64,000 nucleotides of DNA from Pseudomonas denitrificans (nom. rej.) (GTDB taxonomy: Bacteria; Pseudomonadota; Gammaproteobacteria; Pseudomonadales; Pseudomonadaceae): assembly GCF_008807415.1 (NCBI RefSeq), contig NZ_CP043626.1:5308501-5372500 (forward strand). Reading direction: 5' to 3'. Every line of letters begins with the position of its first letter. Position 1 is the first letter of the stretch. The notes under the pieces were generated by a model. That model made no database searches and was not told the origin of the DNA. It saw only the letters and a program-made list of their open reading frames with translations. Shown one piece after another: positions 14,797 through 28,586 of this stretch. A program made the position numbers and the translations under genes.

Positions 14797-16545
14797 TCAG
14801 GCAGAAGCCTTCTTCGCGGCCGCTTCGATCCGACGGGTAATGTACCACTGCTGTGCGATGGACAGGCAGTTGTTCACAACCCAGTACAGCACCAGGCCGG
14901 CCGGGAACCACAGGAAGAAGAAGGTGAAGATGATCGGCATCAGTTTCATCACCTTGGCCTGCATGGGGTCCGGCGGAGTCGGGTTGAGCATCTGCTGAAC
15001 CAGCATGGTGGCACCCATGATGATCGGCAGGATGAAGAACGGATCCTTCACCGACAGGTCGACGATCCAGCCCAGCCACGGGGCCTGGCGCATCTCGACG
15101 CTTTCCAGCAGTACCCAGTACAGGGAGAGGAAGACCGGCATCTGCACCAGGATCGGCAGGCAGCCGCCCAGCGGGTTGATCTTCTCCTTCTTGTACAGCT
15201 CCATCATCGCCTGGGACATCTTCTGGCGATCGTCGCCGTGCTGTTCCTTCAGGGCAGCCAGTTTCGGCGACACGGCGCGCATGCGGGCCATGGAGCGGTA
15301 GCTGGCGGCGGACAGCGGGAAGAAGGCCAGTTTGATGACGATGGTCAGGAAGATGATCGACCAGCCCCAGTTACCCACGAGGTTGTGGATATGTTGCAGC
15401 AGCCAGAAGATCGGCTGGGCGATGAACCACAGCGGGCCGTAGTCGACGGTCAGTTCCAGACCCGGAGACAGTTCCTTCAGGTACGCCTGCAGTTTCGGGC
15501 CGGCATACAGGGTCATGCTGGTTTCGCCCTTGGCACCCGGCGCAACGGTCAGGTTGGGACCGGTGTAGCCGACGATGTAGTTGCCCTGGGCGTCCTTGCG
15601 GGTCATCACGCTGTGGGTATCGCCCTTGGCGGGAACCCAGGCGGTGACGAAGTAGTGCTGCAGCCAGGCTACCCAGCCACCCTGGACGGTTTCCTTGAAC
15701 TGCTCCTTGTCCATGTCCTTCATGGACACTTTCACGTAGGGCTTTTCAGGGGTCCAGACCGCAGCGCCGAGGTAGGTCGATACGCCGGTAGCGGTGGTGG
15801 AGGACGGATCGACGCTGGCGTCACGCTTGAGCTGGGCGAACAGCGAAGCGTTCCACGGTTTGTCGCTCTGGTTGTCGATCAGGTAGCTCACGCCAACCTG
15901 ATAGGCATTGGGGTTGATGCACTCGAGCTTCTTCTGTGCCTTTTCCTTCTCGGTGCAGTCGTTTTTCAGGCCGCGGTGGAAGGTGAAGCGCTTGATGTAG
16001 CTGACGCCATCCTGTGCATAAGTCAGGTCGACCACCATCTGGTCCTGGCCGTCGGCCAGTTCGTAGACGGGTTTGGCCGAGGCGTAGAGCGGGCGACCGC
16101 TGGCAGCGGCATCCGGGCCGTTGGCGCCGGTCAGGCCGCTCTGGGCCAGGTAGGTGCGCTGGTTGTCACGTTCGAAGAGCGGGAACGGTACGTCCGGGCG
16201 ATCCTGGCGCAGCGGGTACTGGGTCAGGCCGAGCTTGATCACGTCGCCGCCGCGCGGGTCGATGGTCAGGTCCAGGACATCGGTCTTCACGCGGATCAGC
16301 TGCTCGCTGGCTGCAGCCGGCTTCTGCTCATTGAGCAGGCTGGCCTGGGCGTTCTGCGTGGTGGGTACGTCGGCATTGGCCGCATTGCCGGCAGGCACGG
16401 AAGTGTCCGGCAGGCCTTCAGTCTGATTGAAGGTCGCGGTCTGCGCCGGCAGTTCGGGCTGGCCGTAGTCCTTGTTCCACTGGAGAACCAGCGCGTAGGA
16501 CACGATTGCCAGGGCGACGAATAGGATTGAACGTTTGATGTCCAT
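14797..16545 (-). CDS. yidC: Membrane protein insertase YidC (Oxa1 family)
   Basis: YidC inserts and folds inner-membrane proteins, alone or with SecYEG. The 582-residue protein has an N-terminal signal-anchor helix (MDIKRSILFVALAIVSYAL) and a large periplasmic beta domain (about residues 60–350). The conserved Oxa1 core follows, with GGCLPILVQMPVFLSLYWVL and PADLTMPIIFTFF-like stretches. It starts two bases after the yidD stop, so the two are translationally linked, and belongs to the rpmH-rnpA-yidD-yidC unit. Confidence 0.98.
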   Translation of the reverse strand: MDIKRSILFVALAIVSYALVLQWNKDYGQPELPAQTATFNQTEGLPDTSVPAGNAANADVPTTQNAQASLLNEQKPAAASEQLIRVKTDVLDLTIDPRGGDVIKLGLTQYPLRQDRPDVPFPLFERDNQRTYLAQSGLTGANGPDAAASGRPLYASAKPVYELADGQDQMVVDLTYAQDGVSYIKRFTFHRGLKNDCTEKEKAQKKLECINPNAYQVGVSYLIDNQSDKPWNASLFAQLKRDASVDPSSTTATGVSTYLGAAVWTPEKPYVKVSMKDMDKEQFKETVQGGWVAWLQHYFVTAWVPAKGDTHSVMTRKDAQGNYIVGYTGPNLTVAPGAKGETSMTLYAGPKLQAYLKELSPGLELTVDYGPLWFIAQPIFWLLQHIHNLVGNWGWSIIFLTIVIKLAFFPLSAASYRSMARMRAVSPKLAALKEQHGDDRQKMSQAMMELYKKEKINPLGGCLPILVQMPVFLSLYWVLLESVEMRQAPWLGWIVDLSVKDPFFILPIIMGATMLVQQMLNPTPPDPMQAKVMKLMPIIFTFFFLWFPAGLVLYWVVNNCLSIAQQWYITRRIEAAAKKASA

Positions 16546-16547
16546 GG

Positions 16548-16796
16548 TTACTCGGCCGTCGAGGAAGGGGCGGGCTTGGAAGGATCTGGCGGTACCGGAT
16601 CGTAGCCACCGGGATGCCAGGGGTGGCAGCGGCCTAGGCGACGAGCGGCCAGCCAGCCACCACGCAGGAAACCATGGGTTTCAATGGCTTCTTGCGCGTA
16701 GCAGGAACAGCTGGGGTAGAAACGACAGTGCCTGCCCATCATGGGACTGATGGCGTAGCGGTAAAACTGGATCAGTAACAGCGCCAGTCTACGCAT
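16548..16796 (-). CDS. yidD: Membrane protein insertion efficiency factor YidD
   Basis: YidD is a small membrane-associated protein that helps YidC-dependent insertion. The chosen ATG at 16796 gives an 82-residue protein ([21 protein letters not shown]) with the conserved cysteine-rich core [19 protein letters not shown] and [15 protein letters not shown]. An in-frame start further upstream would sit deep inside rnpA and add an unconserved tail. The start overlaps the rnpA end by eight bases. Confidence 0.95.
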   Translation of the reverse strand: MRRLALLLIQFYRYAISPMMGRHCRFYPSCSCYAQEAIETHGFLRGGWLAARRLGRCHPWHPGGYDPVPPDPSKPAPSSTAE

Positions 16797-17196
16797 GGGA
16801 ACTGTCGGCCACTCCCGGAGATTCTGTCGAAGGTTCCGGGCTGGGCCGGTTGCGCAACAGGCGCTTCCAGAGTTTTCCGAACTGCTGATGCAGCTCTTCA
16901 TTCTCCAGATCGCCGAGGCCCTTGCGCGCGATCACCACGATATCCAGGCCGGCCAGCTTCTGCTGGTGATGGCGGAAGGATTCACGGAGAAGGCGTTTGA
17001 GGCGGTTGCGCTCGACGGCGAGCTTGACGTTCTTCTTGCCGATCACCAGGCCCAGGCGGGGGTGATCGAGACCGTTTTCGCGCGCCAGCAGCAGGATGTG
17101 CTTGCCGGGAACCTTGGAGGTGGGGGAGTCGAAGACTGCTGTGAATTGCCGGGCTGTCAGAAGACGTTTATCCCGGCTGAAATCTCGACTCACCAC
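16789..17196 (-). CDS. rnpA: Ribonuclease P protein component
   Basis: RnpA is the protein cofactor of RNase P, which removes 5' leaders from pre-tRNAs. The 135-residue basic protein begins [18 protein letters not shown] with a GTG start at 17196. It contains the RNR signature region [23 protein letters not shown]. It is 14 bases downstream of rpmH, the classic rpmH-rnpA pair, and its 3' end overlaps yidD. Confidence 0.97.
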   Translation of the reverse strand: MVSRDFSRDKRLLTARQFTAVFDSPTSKVPGKHILLLARENGLDHPRLGLVIGKKNVKLAVERNRLKRLLRESFRHHQQKLAGLDIVVIARKGLGDLENEELHQQFGKLWKRLLRNRPSPEPSTESPGVADSSHA

Positions 17197-17210
17197 CTGT
17201 GTCAGACAAA

Positions 17211-17345
17211 TCAGACGGTCAGACGCTTACGGCCCTTGGCGCGACGACGCGACAGAACCTGACGACCGTTCTTGGTGGCCATGCGAGCGCGGAAGCCGTG
17301 CACGCGAGCGCGCTTGAGGGTGCTGGGTTGGAAAGTACGTTTCAT
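17211..17345 (-). CDS. rpmH: 50S ribosomal protein L34
   Basis: This 44-residue highly basic protein reads [20 protein letters not shown] at its N-terminus and ends [12 protein letters not shown], which is the canonical L34 sequence. It is the first gene leftward of oriC and has a strong promoter at 17406–17434, giving a leader of about 55 bases. Confidence 0.98.
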
Positions 17346-17405
17346 GATTCGGTACCTGGGTTTGACGACATGAGGTCGCAGTGACCCCGTTTAAAGAGAC
17401 CGGCG

Positions 17406-17434
17406 ATTCTAGTGAAATCGCGCGGTCAGGTCAA
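17406..17434 (-). promoter_or_regulatory. rpmH promoter
   Basis: On the minus strand TTGACC (17434–17429) and TAGAAT (17411–17406) are separated by exactly 17 bases, a near-consensus sigma70 promoter directed at rpmH-rnpA-yidD-yidC. Confidence 0.85.
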
Positions 17435-17866
17435 TTTCCAACCAGACCCCGATACAAAATCTATAGAAAGGGAGGAAATCTCTTTTTCTAGAGATTGAAG
17501 TGATGATTATGTTTATGGCGGCCAATGCCTGTGCATAACTCTCCTTCAGCCTTTGAACAAGCGCCTCTGAGGAAATGATAACCCTGTCGGGAAGTCGTGG
17601 GCCGCTTGTGCGGAGCCGGTTGGAAAGCTGGGTATGGAATGCGGATTTTTCCACAGGGATTTTTTCCACAGAACCATCACCAGGGTCATCCCCTGCCCCA
17701 TCAAGCTGTTATCCACAAGGTTCAAGGCGCTATTACCCGACCACCGGTAAAATCATTAACACCTTGATTTTGCTTGCATCCCGGCGCGCTTAACTGTGGA
17801 TAAGTTGGTCCGGCGGGGATACAATAGCCGCCTGTTTCGCTTTGCGACTTCTTTTGGGGGATATCC
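17435..17866. other. Chromosomal replication origin oriC
   Basis: In pseudomonads the origin lies between rpmH and dnaA, and gene strand switches here. An AT-rich stretch at 17455–17517 (starting CTATAGAAAGGGAGGAAATC) is the likely unwinding region. DnaA boxes follow: TGTGCATAA 17530–17538 (one mismatch), TTTTCCACA 17647–17655 and 17662–17670 (one mismatch each), TTATCCACA 17709–17717 (perfect) and TGTGGATAA 17795–17803 (perfect, reverse). No protein gene is present. Confidence 0.93.
17795..17825 (+). promoter_or_regulatory. Probable dnaA promoter overlapped by a DnaA box
   Basis: A -10 element TACAAT (17820–17825) is preceded at the right spacing by a poor -35 (TGGATA, 17797–17802) that lies within the perfect DnaA box 17795–17803. 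This arrangement suggests autorepression by DnaA, which is an inference. Confidence 0.55.
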
Positions 17867-19396
17867 GTGTCCGTGGAACTTTGGCAGCAGTGCGTGGAGC
17901 TTCTGCGCGACGAGCTGCCGTCCCAGCAGTTCAACACCTGGATCCGACCTTTGCAGGTCGAGGCCGAGGGTGAGGAGCTGCGCGTCTACGCACCCAACCG
18001 CTTCGTACTCGACTGGGTCAACGAGAAGTACATGGGGCGCCTGCTCGAATTGCTGAGCGAACGTGGTAATGGCCAGATTCCGGCGATTTCGCTGCTGATT
18101 GGCAGCCGCCGCAGCCGCACTCCACGCCCTGCCCTGGTTCCCACGCCGCAGGTACATGTTCAGCCCGCTCCTGTTGCCGCTGCGCCTGCGCCAGTGGTTG
18201 CACCTGCGCCGGTGGCTCTCTCCATGCCCGAGCCGCAGCCTATCCAGGCCGCGCCGGTGCAGACCATCGTCGATCTCGATGAATCCAGTCCGGGCATCGA
18301 TCCGATGGCTGCTGCCATGCCGGCCGCAGCTGTGCGCACCGAGCGCAACGTGCAGGTAGAAGGTGCGCTCAAGCACACCAGCTACCTCAACCGCACCTTC
18401 ACCTTCGAGAACTTTGTCGAAGGTAAATCCAACCAGCTGGCCCGTGCGGCCGCCTGGCAGGTCGCGGACAACCTCAAGCACGGCTACAACCCGCTCTTCC
18501 TTTATGGCGGCGTCGGCCTGGGCAAGACCCACCTGATGCACGCTGTGGGTAACCACCTGCTGAAGAAGAACCCCAATGCCAAGGTCGTGTACCTGCATTC
18601 GGAGCGTTTCGTCGCGGACATGGTGAAAGCGCTGCAGCTGAACGCCATCAACGAGTTCAAGCGCTTCTACCGTTCGGTGGATGCACTGCTGATCGACGAT
18701 ATCCAGTTCTTCGCCCGCAAGGAGCGTTCCCAGGAAGAGTTCTTCCACACCTTCAACGCCCTGCTCGAAGGCGGCCAGCAGGTCATCCTGACCAGCGACC
18801 GCTACCCGAAGGAAATCGAAGGCCTGGAAGAGCGCCTGAAGTCGCGCTTCGGCTGGGGCCTGACGGTGGCCGTGGAGCCGCCGGAGCTGGAAACCCGCGT
18901 GGCGATCCTGATGAAGAAGGCCGAGCAGGCCAAGGTCGAGCTCCCGCACGACGCTGCATTCTTCATCGCCCAGCGCATCCGCTCCAACGTGCGTGAGCTG
19001 GAAGGTGCGCTCAAGCGCGTGATCGCCCACTCCCACTTCATGGGCCGGCCGATCACCATCGAGCTGATTCGCGAGTCGCTGAAGGACCTGCTGGCCCTGC
19101 AGGACAAGCTGGTCAGCATCGACAACATCCAGCGCACCGTCGCCGAGTATTACAAGATCAAGATCGCCGACCTGCTGTCCAAGCGCCGTTCGCGCTCGGT
19201 GGCACGTCCGCGTCAGGTTGCCATGGCACTCTCCAAGGAACTGACCAACCACAGCCTGCCGGAGATCGGCGTGGCCTTCGGCGGTCGGGATCACACCACG
19301 GTGCTGCATGCCTGTCGTAAGATCGCTCAACTCAAGGAATCCGACGCGGATATCCGCGAGGACTACAAGAACCTGCTGCGTACTCTGACCACCTGA
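17867..19396 (+). CDS. dnaA: Chromosomal replication initiator protein DnaA
   Basis: DnaA binds DnaA boxes, melts oriC and loads DnaB. The start is GTG at 17867 (MSVELWQQC), with GGGGGA seven bases upstream. Domain I is residues 1–80 and domain II is a Pro/Ala-rich linker (about 85–160). The AAA+ domain III has Walker A GGVGLGKT at 214–221 and Walker [10 protein letters not shown]. Domain IV ends with the DNA-binding signature [20 protein letters not shown]. Its 509 residues are usual for Pseudomonas. dnaN follows after 29 bases. Confidence 0.99.
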   Translation: MSVELWQQCVELLRDELPSQQFNTWIRPLQVEAEGEELRVYAPNRFVLDWVNEKYMGRLLELLSERGNGQIPAISLLIGSRRSRTPRPALVPTPQVHVQPAPVAAAPAPVVAPAPVALSMPEPQPIQAAPVQTIVDLDESSPGIDPMAAAMPAAAVRTERNVQVEGALKHTSYLNRTFTFENFVEGKSNQLARAAAWQVADNLKHGYNPLFLYGGVGLGKTHLMHAVGNHLLKKNPNAKVVYLHSERFVADMVKALQLNAINEFKRFYRSVDALLIDDIQFFARKERSQEEFFHTFNALLEGGQQVILTSDRYPKEIEGLEERLKSRFGWGLTVAVEPPELETRVAILMKKAEQAKVELPHDAAFFIAQRIRSNVRELEGALKRVIAHSHFMGRPITIELIRESLKDLLALQDKLVSIDNIQRTVAEYYKIKIADLLSKRRSRSVARPRQVAMALSKELTNHSLPEIGVAFGGRDHTTVLHACRKIAQLKESDADIREDYKNLLRTLTT

Positions 19397-19425
19397 CGCA
19401 GCCTCACGAGGCAAGGGACTAGACC

Positions 19426-20532
19426 ATGCATTTCACTATTCAACGCGAAGCTCTGTTGAAACCCCTGCAACTGGTCGCTGGCGTTGTCGAGCGCCGCCAG
19501 ACGCTGCCGGTTCTTTCCAACGTCCTGCTGGTTGTCGAAGGCCAGCAACTGTCGCTGACCGGCACCGACCTGGAAGTCGAGCTGGTAGGTCGCGTCACCC
19601 TGGAAGACGCTGCCGAGCCGGGCGAAATCACCGTGCCGGCGCGCAAGCTGATGGACATCTGCAAGAGCCTGCCCAGCGACGCCGTTATCGACATCCGCGT
19701 TGACGAACAGAAGCTCCTGGTGAAGGCCGGCCGCAGCCGCTTCACCCTTTCCACCCTGCCGGCCAACGACTTCCCCACTGTTGAGGAAGGCCCGGGTTCG
19801 CTGACCTTCAGCCTGGTGCAGAGCAAGCTGCGTCGCCTGATCGATCGCACCAGCTTCGCCATGGCGCAGCAGGACGTTCGCTACTACCTCAACGGCATGC
19901 TGCTGGAAGTGGGTGGCGGCACCCTGCGTGCAGTGGCTACTGACGGCCACCGCCTGGCCATGTGCTCGCTGAGCAACGGCGTGCCCGAAGCGCAGGATCG
20001 CCACCAGGTGATCGTGCCGCGTAAGGGCATCCTCGAACTGGCTCGCCTGCTCACCGAGCAGGATGGCGAAGTGTCCATCGTCCTCGGCCAGCACCATATC
20101 CGTGCAACCACCGGCGAGTTCACCTTCACTTCCAAGCTGGTGGACGGCAAGTTCCCGGATTACGAGCGTGTGCTGCCCAAGGGCGGTGACAAGCTGGTCA
20201 TCGGTGATCGCCAGGTGCTGCGCGAAGCGTTCAGCCGTACCGCGATCCTGTCTAACGAGAAGTACCGCGGCATTCGTCTGCAACTCTCCAACGGCCTCCT
20301 GAAAATCCAGGCGAACAACCCGGAGCAGGAAGAGGCGGAAGAAGAAGTGCAGGTCGACTACAACGGCGGCAGCCTGGAAATCGGCTTCAACGTCAGCTAT
20401 CTGCTGGACGTCCTGGGTGTCATGGGGACCGAGCAGGTGCGCATGATTCTCTCCGACTCCAACAGCAGTGCGCTGCTGCAGGAAGCGGACAACGACGATT
20501 CTGCCTACGTCGTCATGCCGATGCGCCTCTGA
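19426..20532 (+). CDS. dnaN: DNA polymerase III sliding clamp (beta subunit)
   Basis: The beta clamp tethers polymerases to DNA. The 368-residue protein begins MHFTIQREALLKPLQLVAGVVERRQTLP and has the three-fold repeated clamp fold. The C-terminal stretch ending DDSAYVVMPMRL holds the conserved MPMRL tail of the protein-binding pocket. It lies between dnaA and recF in the standard origin operon. Confidence 0.98.
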   Translation: MHFTIQREALLKPLQLVAGVVERRQTLPVLSNVLLVVEGQQLSLTGTDLEVELVGRVTLEDAAEPGEITVPARKLMDICKSLPSDAVIDIRVDEQKLLVKAGRSRFTLSTLPANDFPTVEEGPGSLTFSLVQSKLRRLIDRTSFAMAQQDVRYYLNGMLLEVGGGTLRAVATDGHRLAMCSLSNGVPEAQDRHQVIVPRKGILELARLLTEQDGEVSIVLGQHHIRATTGEFTFTSKLVDGKFPDYERVLPKGGDKLVIGDRQVLREAFSRTAILSNEKYRGIRLQLSNGLLKIQANNPEQEEAEEEVQVDYNGGSLEIGFNVSYLLDVLGVMGTEQVRMILSDSNSSALLQEADNDDSAYVVMPMRL

Positions 20533-20541
20533 CGCGTATCG

Positions 20542-24065
<3,524 letters not shown>

Positions 24066-24075
24066 CCTGCAGGCA

Positions 24076-24108
24076 AAAAGAAAGGGCCCTTCGGGGCCCT
24101 TTTCTTTT
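24076..24108. terminator. Bidirectional terminator between gyrB and plsC
   Basis: The stem GGGCCC–TTCG–GGGCCC is extended by AAAGAAA on the left and TTTTCTTTT on the right. It therefore provides a T-run for transcripts from both directions, gyrB on plus and the acyltransferase on minus. Confidence 0.92.
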
Positions 24109-24128
24109 GTCTGCGGGAAGGCGCTGTG

Positions 24129-24902
24129 TCAGGACGCCTCGGCCACCGATTGAGGCGTGGCGTCGGCCGGCAATTCGCCCATCTCGCGCAGGGTCTGGAT
24201 GACCCAGTTCTCGGCGCGTTGGTTGAGTTCGGTGATGGCGCGTGCGCCCTCTCCTTCGGCGTACATGGCCGGGCCGATTACCACCTGGATGGTCCCCGGG
24301 TATTTCGCCCAGCCGTTCTTCGGCCAGCAGTGGCCCGCGTTGTGGGCGATCGGCAGTACCGGCAGGTTGGCGTTGACCGCCAGGGATGCCCCGCCACGGG
24401 AGAACTTGCCGATCTGGCCGGTAGGAACGCGGGTGCCTTCGGGGAAGATCAATACCCAGGCGCCCTTCTTGAGGCACTCATCGCCCTGCTTGGCGATCTG
24501 CTTGAGGGCCACCTTGGGCTGCTCGCGGTTGATGGCGATGGGCTTGAGCAGCGCCATCGCCCAGCCGAAGAAAGGTACGAACAGCAGCTCGCGTTTGAGC
24601 ACCAGCGCCAGCGGCTCGAAGTAGCCGGTGAGGAAGAAGGTCTCCCAGGTGCTCTGGTGTTTGGCCAGGATCACGCAGGGCTGGTCGGGGATGTTCTCCG
24701 CGCCTTTGAGTTCGTAGCGCACGCCGACCACCCAGCTGGCGAGCCAGACGGCGAATTTGCACCAGGCCTGGGCGATGAAGCGGTAGCGCGCGCGGTACGG
24801 CAGGAAGGGCGCAATGAGCAGGCTCAGGGTGCCCCAGACGAAAGCGCTGAACGACAGCAGCAGGTAGAAAAGAACGGTTCTGATGGCCTGCACTATCGAC
24901 AT
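24129..24902 (-). CDS. plsC: 1-acyl-sn-glycerol-3-phosphate acyltransferase family protein
   Basis: Members acylate lysophosphatidic acid to phosphatidic acid at the inner membrane. The 257-residue protein has N-terminal membrane helices (about residues 8–32). Its acyltransferase motif is KHQSTWET, i.e. HX4E (His82, Glu87) instead of the usual HX4D, and motif III is FPEGTR. From memory the P. aeruginosa homologue in the same position (PA0005, lptA) has the same variant. It follows gmhB by 13 bases. Exact acyl or acceptor specificity cannot be read from the sequence. Confidence 0.9.
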   Translation of the reverse strand: MSIVQAIRTVLFYLLLSFSAFVWGTLSLLIAPFLPYRARYRFIAQAWCKFAVWLASWVVGVRYELKGAENIPDQPCVILAKHQSTWETFFLTGYFEPLALVLKRELLFVPFFGWAMALLKPIAINREQPKVALKQIAKQGDECLKKGAWVLIFPEGTRVPTGQIGKFSRGGASLAVNANLPVLPIAHNAGHCWPKNGWAKYPGTIQVVIGPAMYAEGEGARAITELNQRAENWVIQTLREMGELPADATPQSVAEAS

Positions 24903-24915
24903 GGGAGATGGGTCC

Positions 24916-25446
24916 TCAGGAAAGAAGTTGGTCGGCTACTGCCGCCAGATCGTCGAATACCAGCGTGCCTTCGGGCAACGGCTTGGTCAGGGTTCGCTCG
25001 CCTTTGCCGGTCTTTACCAACACTGGCTGACAATCGACGGCCAGCGCGGCGTCCAGGTCACCCCGGCTGTCACCCACGAACCAGGTGCCGCGTAATTCCA
25101 CGCCGTAATGCTGGGCAATCTGCCGCAGCATACCGGGTTTCGGCTTGCGGCAGTCGCAGCCCTCGTCGGGGCCGTGGGGGCAGTAGACGACCACGCCGAG
25201 TTCACCGCCCTGCTCTGCCACCAGTTCGCGCAGGCGCTGGTGCATGCTCTCCAGGGTGGCCAGGTCGTAATAGCCGCGGGCGATGCCCGACTGGTTGGTG
25301 GCCACGGCCACGGTCCAGCCAGCCTTGCTCAGGCGGGCGATGGCGGTGATCGCGCTGGGGATCGGAATCCACTCGTCGAGGGATTTGATGTAGGCGTCGG
25401 AGTCCTGGTTGATGACACCGTCGCGGTCGAGGATCAGTAGCTTCAT
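24916..25446 (-). CDS. gmhB: D-glycero-beta-D-manno-heptose-1,7-bisphosphate 7-phosphatase
   Basis: GmhB dephosphorylates heptose bisphosphate on the way to ADP-heptose for the LPS core. The 176-residue HAD-family protein has the nucleophile motif LILDRDGVIN (Asp7, Asp9). The zinc-loop cysteines and histidine are in CPHGPDEGCDCRKPKPGML, and the late HAD motif is WFVGDSRGDLDAA. The length suits GmhB rather than the histidinol-phosphatase fusion. It pairs with the downstream acyltransferase as an envelope-biogenesis unit. Confidence 0.92.
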   Translation of the reverse strand: MKLLILDRDGVINQDSDAYIKSLDEWIPIPSAITAIARLSKAGWTVAVATNQSGIARGYYDLATLESMHQRLRELVAEQGGELGVVVYCPHGPDEGCDCRKPKPGMLRQIAQHYGVELRGTWFVGDSRGDLDAALAVDCQPVLVKTGKGERTLTKPLPEGTLVFDDLAAVADQLLS

Positions 25447-25488
25447 GGGTGATTCGGCAAGTCAGACACTTTCGATAAGTCGGAAATG

Positions 25489-25536
25489 AAAAAGCCGGGA
25501 GTCCGTCACGGCGAACCGTTGCGAACTCCCGGCTTT
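25489..25536 (-). terminator. Terminator of the glyQS operon
   Basis: A 12 bp inverted repeat (AAAGCCGGGAGT / ACTCCCGGCTTT, 25491–25502 and 25525–25536) encloses a smaller internal hairpin. On the minus strand it ends in TTTTT just after glyS. Confidence 0.88.
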
Positions 25537-25546
25537 CAGGTGGGCA

Positions 25547-27601
25547 TCAACCCAGCAGCGAGATGTCGGCGACGCCGAGGAACAACCCGCGCAGCTTCGC
25601 CAGCAGCGCGTAGCGGTTGGCCTTCACGGCGTTGTCGTCCGCGTTGACCAGGACTTCCTCGAAGAAGGCATCCACCGGCGCGCGCAGGGCCGCCAGACGG
25701 GCCAGGGCGGCGCGATAGTCGCGAGCCGCTGCCAGCGGAGCCACTTCGTTCTCGGCGGCTGCCACGGCGCTGCCAAGGGCCTTCTCGGCAGCCTCGGTGA
25801 ACAGGCTGGCGTTGACGGCGGCAGGCACGTCGCCTTCGGCCTTGGCCAGGATGTTCGACACGCGCTTGTTGGCGGCGGCGAGGGCTTCGGCTTCGGGCAG
25901 CTGACGGAACGCCTGTACCGCCTGCACGCGCTGGTCGAAGTCCAGCGGAGCGGTCGGCTTGAGTGCACGTACGGCCTGGTACACGGCTACGTTGACGCCT
26001 TCATCCTCGTAACGGGCGCGCAGGCGGTCGAAGACGAAGTCCTGCACCTGCTCGGACAGGCCCTCGGCCTTCACCTTGTCGCCGTACTGGGCCACGGCCA
26101 CGCCGATGGCGTCGACCAGGTCCAGGTCCAGTTGCTTCTCGATGAGGATGCGCAGCACGCCCAGGGCGGCACGACGCAGGGCGTACGGGTCCTTGCTGCC
26201 GGTGGGCAGCATGCCGATGCCGAAGATGCCGACCAAGGTGTCGAGCTTGTCGGCAACGGCGACCGCCGCACCGGTCAGGGTGCCGGGCAGTTCGGCGCCA
26301 GCGCCGCGCGGCATGTATTGCTCGTTCAGCGCTAGGGCGACGTCCTTGGCTTCGCCACCGGCAGTGGCGTAGTAGTAACCCGCGATGCCCTGCATCTCCG
26401 GGAACTCGCCGACCATTTCGGTGGCCAGGTCGCACTTGGAGAGGATGCCGGCGCGGGCAGCGTTGGTGGCATCTCCACCGATGCGCTCGGCGATGTAGGC
26501 GGCCAGCTTGGAAACCCGTTCGGCCTTCTCGTAGACAGTGCCCAGCTGGGCCTGGAACACCACGTTCTTCAGACGGGCGTTGAAGGCTTCCAGCGGTTGC
26601 TTCTGGTCCTGCTTGAAGAAGAACTCGGCGTCGGTCAGGCGCGGGCGAACGACCTTCTCGTTACCGGAGACGATGTGCTCCGGCGCCTTGCTCTCGACGT
26701 TGGCCACGGTGATGAAGCGCGGCAGCAGCTTGCCGTTGGCGTCCAGCAGGCAGAAGTATTTCTGGTTGTCCTGCATGGTGGTGATCAGGGCTTCCTGCGG
26801 CACCGCGAGGAAGCGCTCCTCAAAGGAGCACACCAGCGGCACCGGCCACTCGACCAGCGCGGTCACTTCGTCCAGCAGGTCGGCCGGGACGATGGCGCTG
26901 CCCTTCTGCTCCGCAGCCAGTTCGGCGACGCGCCTGGAGATGATCTCGCGGCGCTCGGCGAAGTCGGCCAGCACGTGGGCGCTGCGCAGGTCTTCCAGGT
27001 AGTTGGCCGGTGCCGAGATGCGCACGTTGGCCGGGTTGTGGAAGCGGTGGCCGCGGGATTCGCGACCGGCCTTCTTGGTCAGGATCTCGCAGTCGACGAC
27101 GTCGTCGCCGAACAGCATCACCAGCCACTGGGTCGGACGCACGAACTCTTCACGACGGGCTGCCCAGCGCATGCGCTTGGGAATCGGCAGCTCGTTCAGC
27201 GAGGCTTCGACGATGCCCGGCAGCAGACCTACGGCCGGTTGGCCGGCGATGGTCTGGCTGAACTTGAGTTTCGGGCCGCTCTTGTCGATCAGCTCCAGGT
27301 CCACACCGCACTTCTTGGCGAAGCCGAGGGCGGCCTGAGTCGGGTTGCCGTTGGCGTCGAAGGCAGCCTGCAGCGGCGGGCCGTCGAGGTTCACGGTGCG
27401 GTCCGGCTGCTGCACGGCGAGCTGGTCGATCTGCACGGCCAGGCGGCGCGGCGCGGCATAGCAGCGCGCGGCGGCGTAGGTCAGGCCGGCGGCCTTGAGG
27501 CCCTTCTCGATGCCGGCCAGGAAGGCTTCACCGAGGCTTTTCAGCGCCTTGGGTGGCAGCTCTTCGGTGCCCAGTTCGACGAGGAAATCCTTCGCGCTCA
27601 T
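25547..27601 (-). CDS. glyS: Glycine--tRNA ligase beta subunit
   Basis: This is the tRNA-binding subunit of the alpha2beta2-type bacterial glycyl-tRNA synthetase. The 684-residue protein begins [20 protein letters not shown], the family's conserved N-terminus. It contains the HD-like segment ([28 protein letters not shown]) and the C-terminal anticodon-binding DALR-like region. Its start overlaps the glyQ stop by one base (TAATG), implying coupled synthesis. Confidence 0.98.
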   Translation of the reverse strand: MSAKDFLVELGTEELPPKALKSLGEAFLAGIEKGLKAAGLTYAAARCYAAPRRLAVQIDQLAVQQPDRTVNLDGPPLQAAFDANGNPTQAALGFAKKCGVDLELIDKSGPKLKFSQTIAGQPAVGLLPGIVEASLNELPIPKRMRWAARREEFVRPTQWLVMLFGDDVVDCEILTKKAGRESRGHRFHNPANVRISAPANYLEDLRSAHVLADFAERREIISRRVAELAAEQKGSAIVPADLLDEVTALVEWPVPLVCSFEERFLAVPQEALITTMQDNQKYFCLLDANGKLLPRFITVANVESKAPEHIVSGNEKVVRPRLTDAEFFFKQDQKQPLEAFNARLKNVVFQAQLGTVYEKAERVSKLAAYIAERIGGDATNAARAGILSKCDLATEMVGEFPEMQGIAGYYYATAGGEAKDVALALNEQYMPRGAGAELPGTLTGAAVAVADKLDTLVGIFGIGMLPTGSKDPYALRRAALGVLRILIEKQLDLDLVDAIGVAVAQYGDKVKAEGLSEQVQDFVFDRLRARYEDEGVNVAVYQAVRALKPTAPLDFDQRVQAVQAFRQLPEAEALAAANKRVSNILAKAEGDVPAAVNASLFTEAAEKALGSAVAAAENEVAPLAAARDYRAALARLAALRAPVDAFFEEVLVNADDNAVKANRYALLAKLRGLFLGVADISLLG

Positions 27602-28548
27602 TATTCGGCCTCCTTCAGCTTGGCCAGTACTTCGTCACGCAATGCGGGGGTGGCCATCGGGAAGCCGAGGCGGGCGCGGGCCTGCAGGTAGCTCTGCGCC
27701 ACGGCGCGGGCCAGGGTGCGCACGCGCAGGATGTAGCGCTGACGCTCGGTCACCGAGATGGCGCGGCGGGCGTCCAGCAGGTTGAAGGTGTGCGAGGCCT
27801 TGAGGACCATCTCGTAGGTCGGCAGCGGCAGTTGCAGCTCGATCAGGCGGTTGGCTTCGCTTTCATAGAAGTCGAACAGCTCGAACAGCTTCTCGACGTT
27901 GGCGTGTTCGAAGTTGTAGGTCGACTGCTCCACTTCATTCTGGTGGAACACGTCGCCGTAGGTGACCTTGCCGAATGGGCCGTCGGCCCACACCAGGTCG
28001 TAGACCGAGTCGACGCCCTGGATGTACATGGCCAGGCGTTCCAGGCCGTAGGTGATTTCACCGGTGACCGGGTAGCACTCGATGCCGCCGACCTGCTGGA
28101 AGTAGGTGAACTGGGTGACTTCCATGCCGTTCAGCCAGATTTCCCAGCCCAGGCCCCAGGCGCCGAGGGTCGGCGATTCCCAGTTGTCCTCGACGAAACG
28201 GATGTCGTGCACCAGCGGGTCGATGCCGATGGCCTGCAGCGAGCCCAGGTACAGCTCCTGGAAGTTCTCCGGGTTGGGCTTGAGGACCACCTGGAACTGG
28301 TAGTAGTGCTGCAGGCGGTTGGGGTTCTCGCCGTAGCGGCCGTCGGTAGGACGGCGGCTCGGTTGCACGTACGCCGCGTTCCAGGTTTCCGGGCCCACGG
28401 CGCGGAGGAAGGTGGCGGTGTGGAAGGTGCCTGCGCCTACTTCCATGTCGTAGGGCTGCAGCACCACACAGCCCTGATCGGCCCAGTATTTTTGCAGGGC
28501 GAGGATCAGGTCCTGGAAGGTGGGCACGGCGGGCGTAGTCTGGCTCAC
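27601..28548 (-). CDS. glyQ: Glycine--tRNA ligase alpha subunit
   Basis: This is the catalytic class II subunit of bacterial glycyl-tRNA synthetase. Motifs seen include [34 protein letters not shown] and [21 protein letters not shown] chose the GTG at 28548 ([15 protein letters not shown], 315 residues), because AGGTGA lies six bases upstream and it matches the family N-terminus. A second in-frame GTG at 28557 overlaps that ribosome site and would add three residues. Confidence 0.97.
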   Translation of the reverse strand: MSQTTPAVPTFQDLILALQKYWADQGCVVLQPYDMEVGAGTFHTATFLRAVGPETWNAAYVQPSRRPTDGRYGENPNRLQHYYQFQVVLKPNPENFQELYLGSLQAIGIDPLVHDIRFVEDNWESPTLGAWGLGWEIWLNGMEVTQFTYFQQVGGIECYPVTGEITYGLERLAMYIQGVDSVYDLVWADGPFGKVTYGDVFHQNEVEQSTYNFEHANVEKLFELFDFYESEANRLIELQLPLPTYEMVLKASHTFNLLDARRAISVTERQRYILRVRTLARAVAQSYLQARARLGFPMATPALRDEVLAKLKEAE

Positions 28549-28586
28549 GAATTTCACCTGTGCTGGATATGCGACTAAAACCCGGC

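Noticed and set aside
17756..19414. A 552-codon minus-strand open frame opposite dnaA
   Set aside because: Antisense to an unmistakable DnaA; composition is that of a shadow frame.
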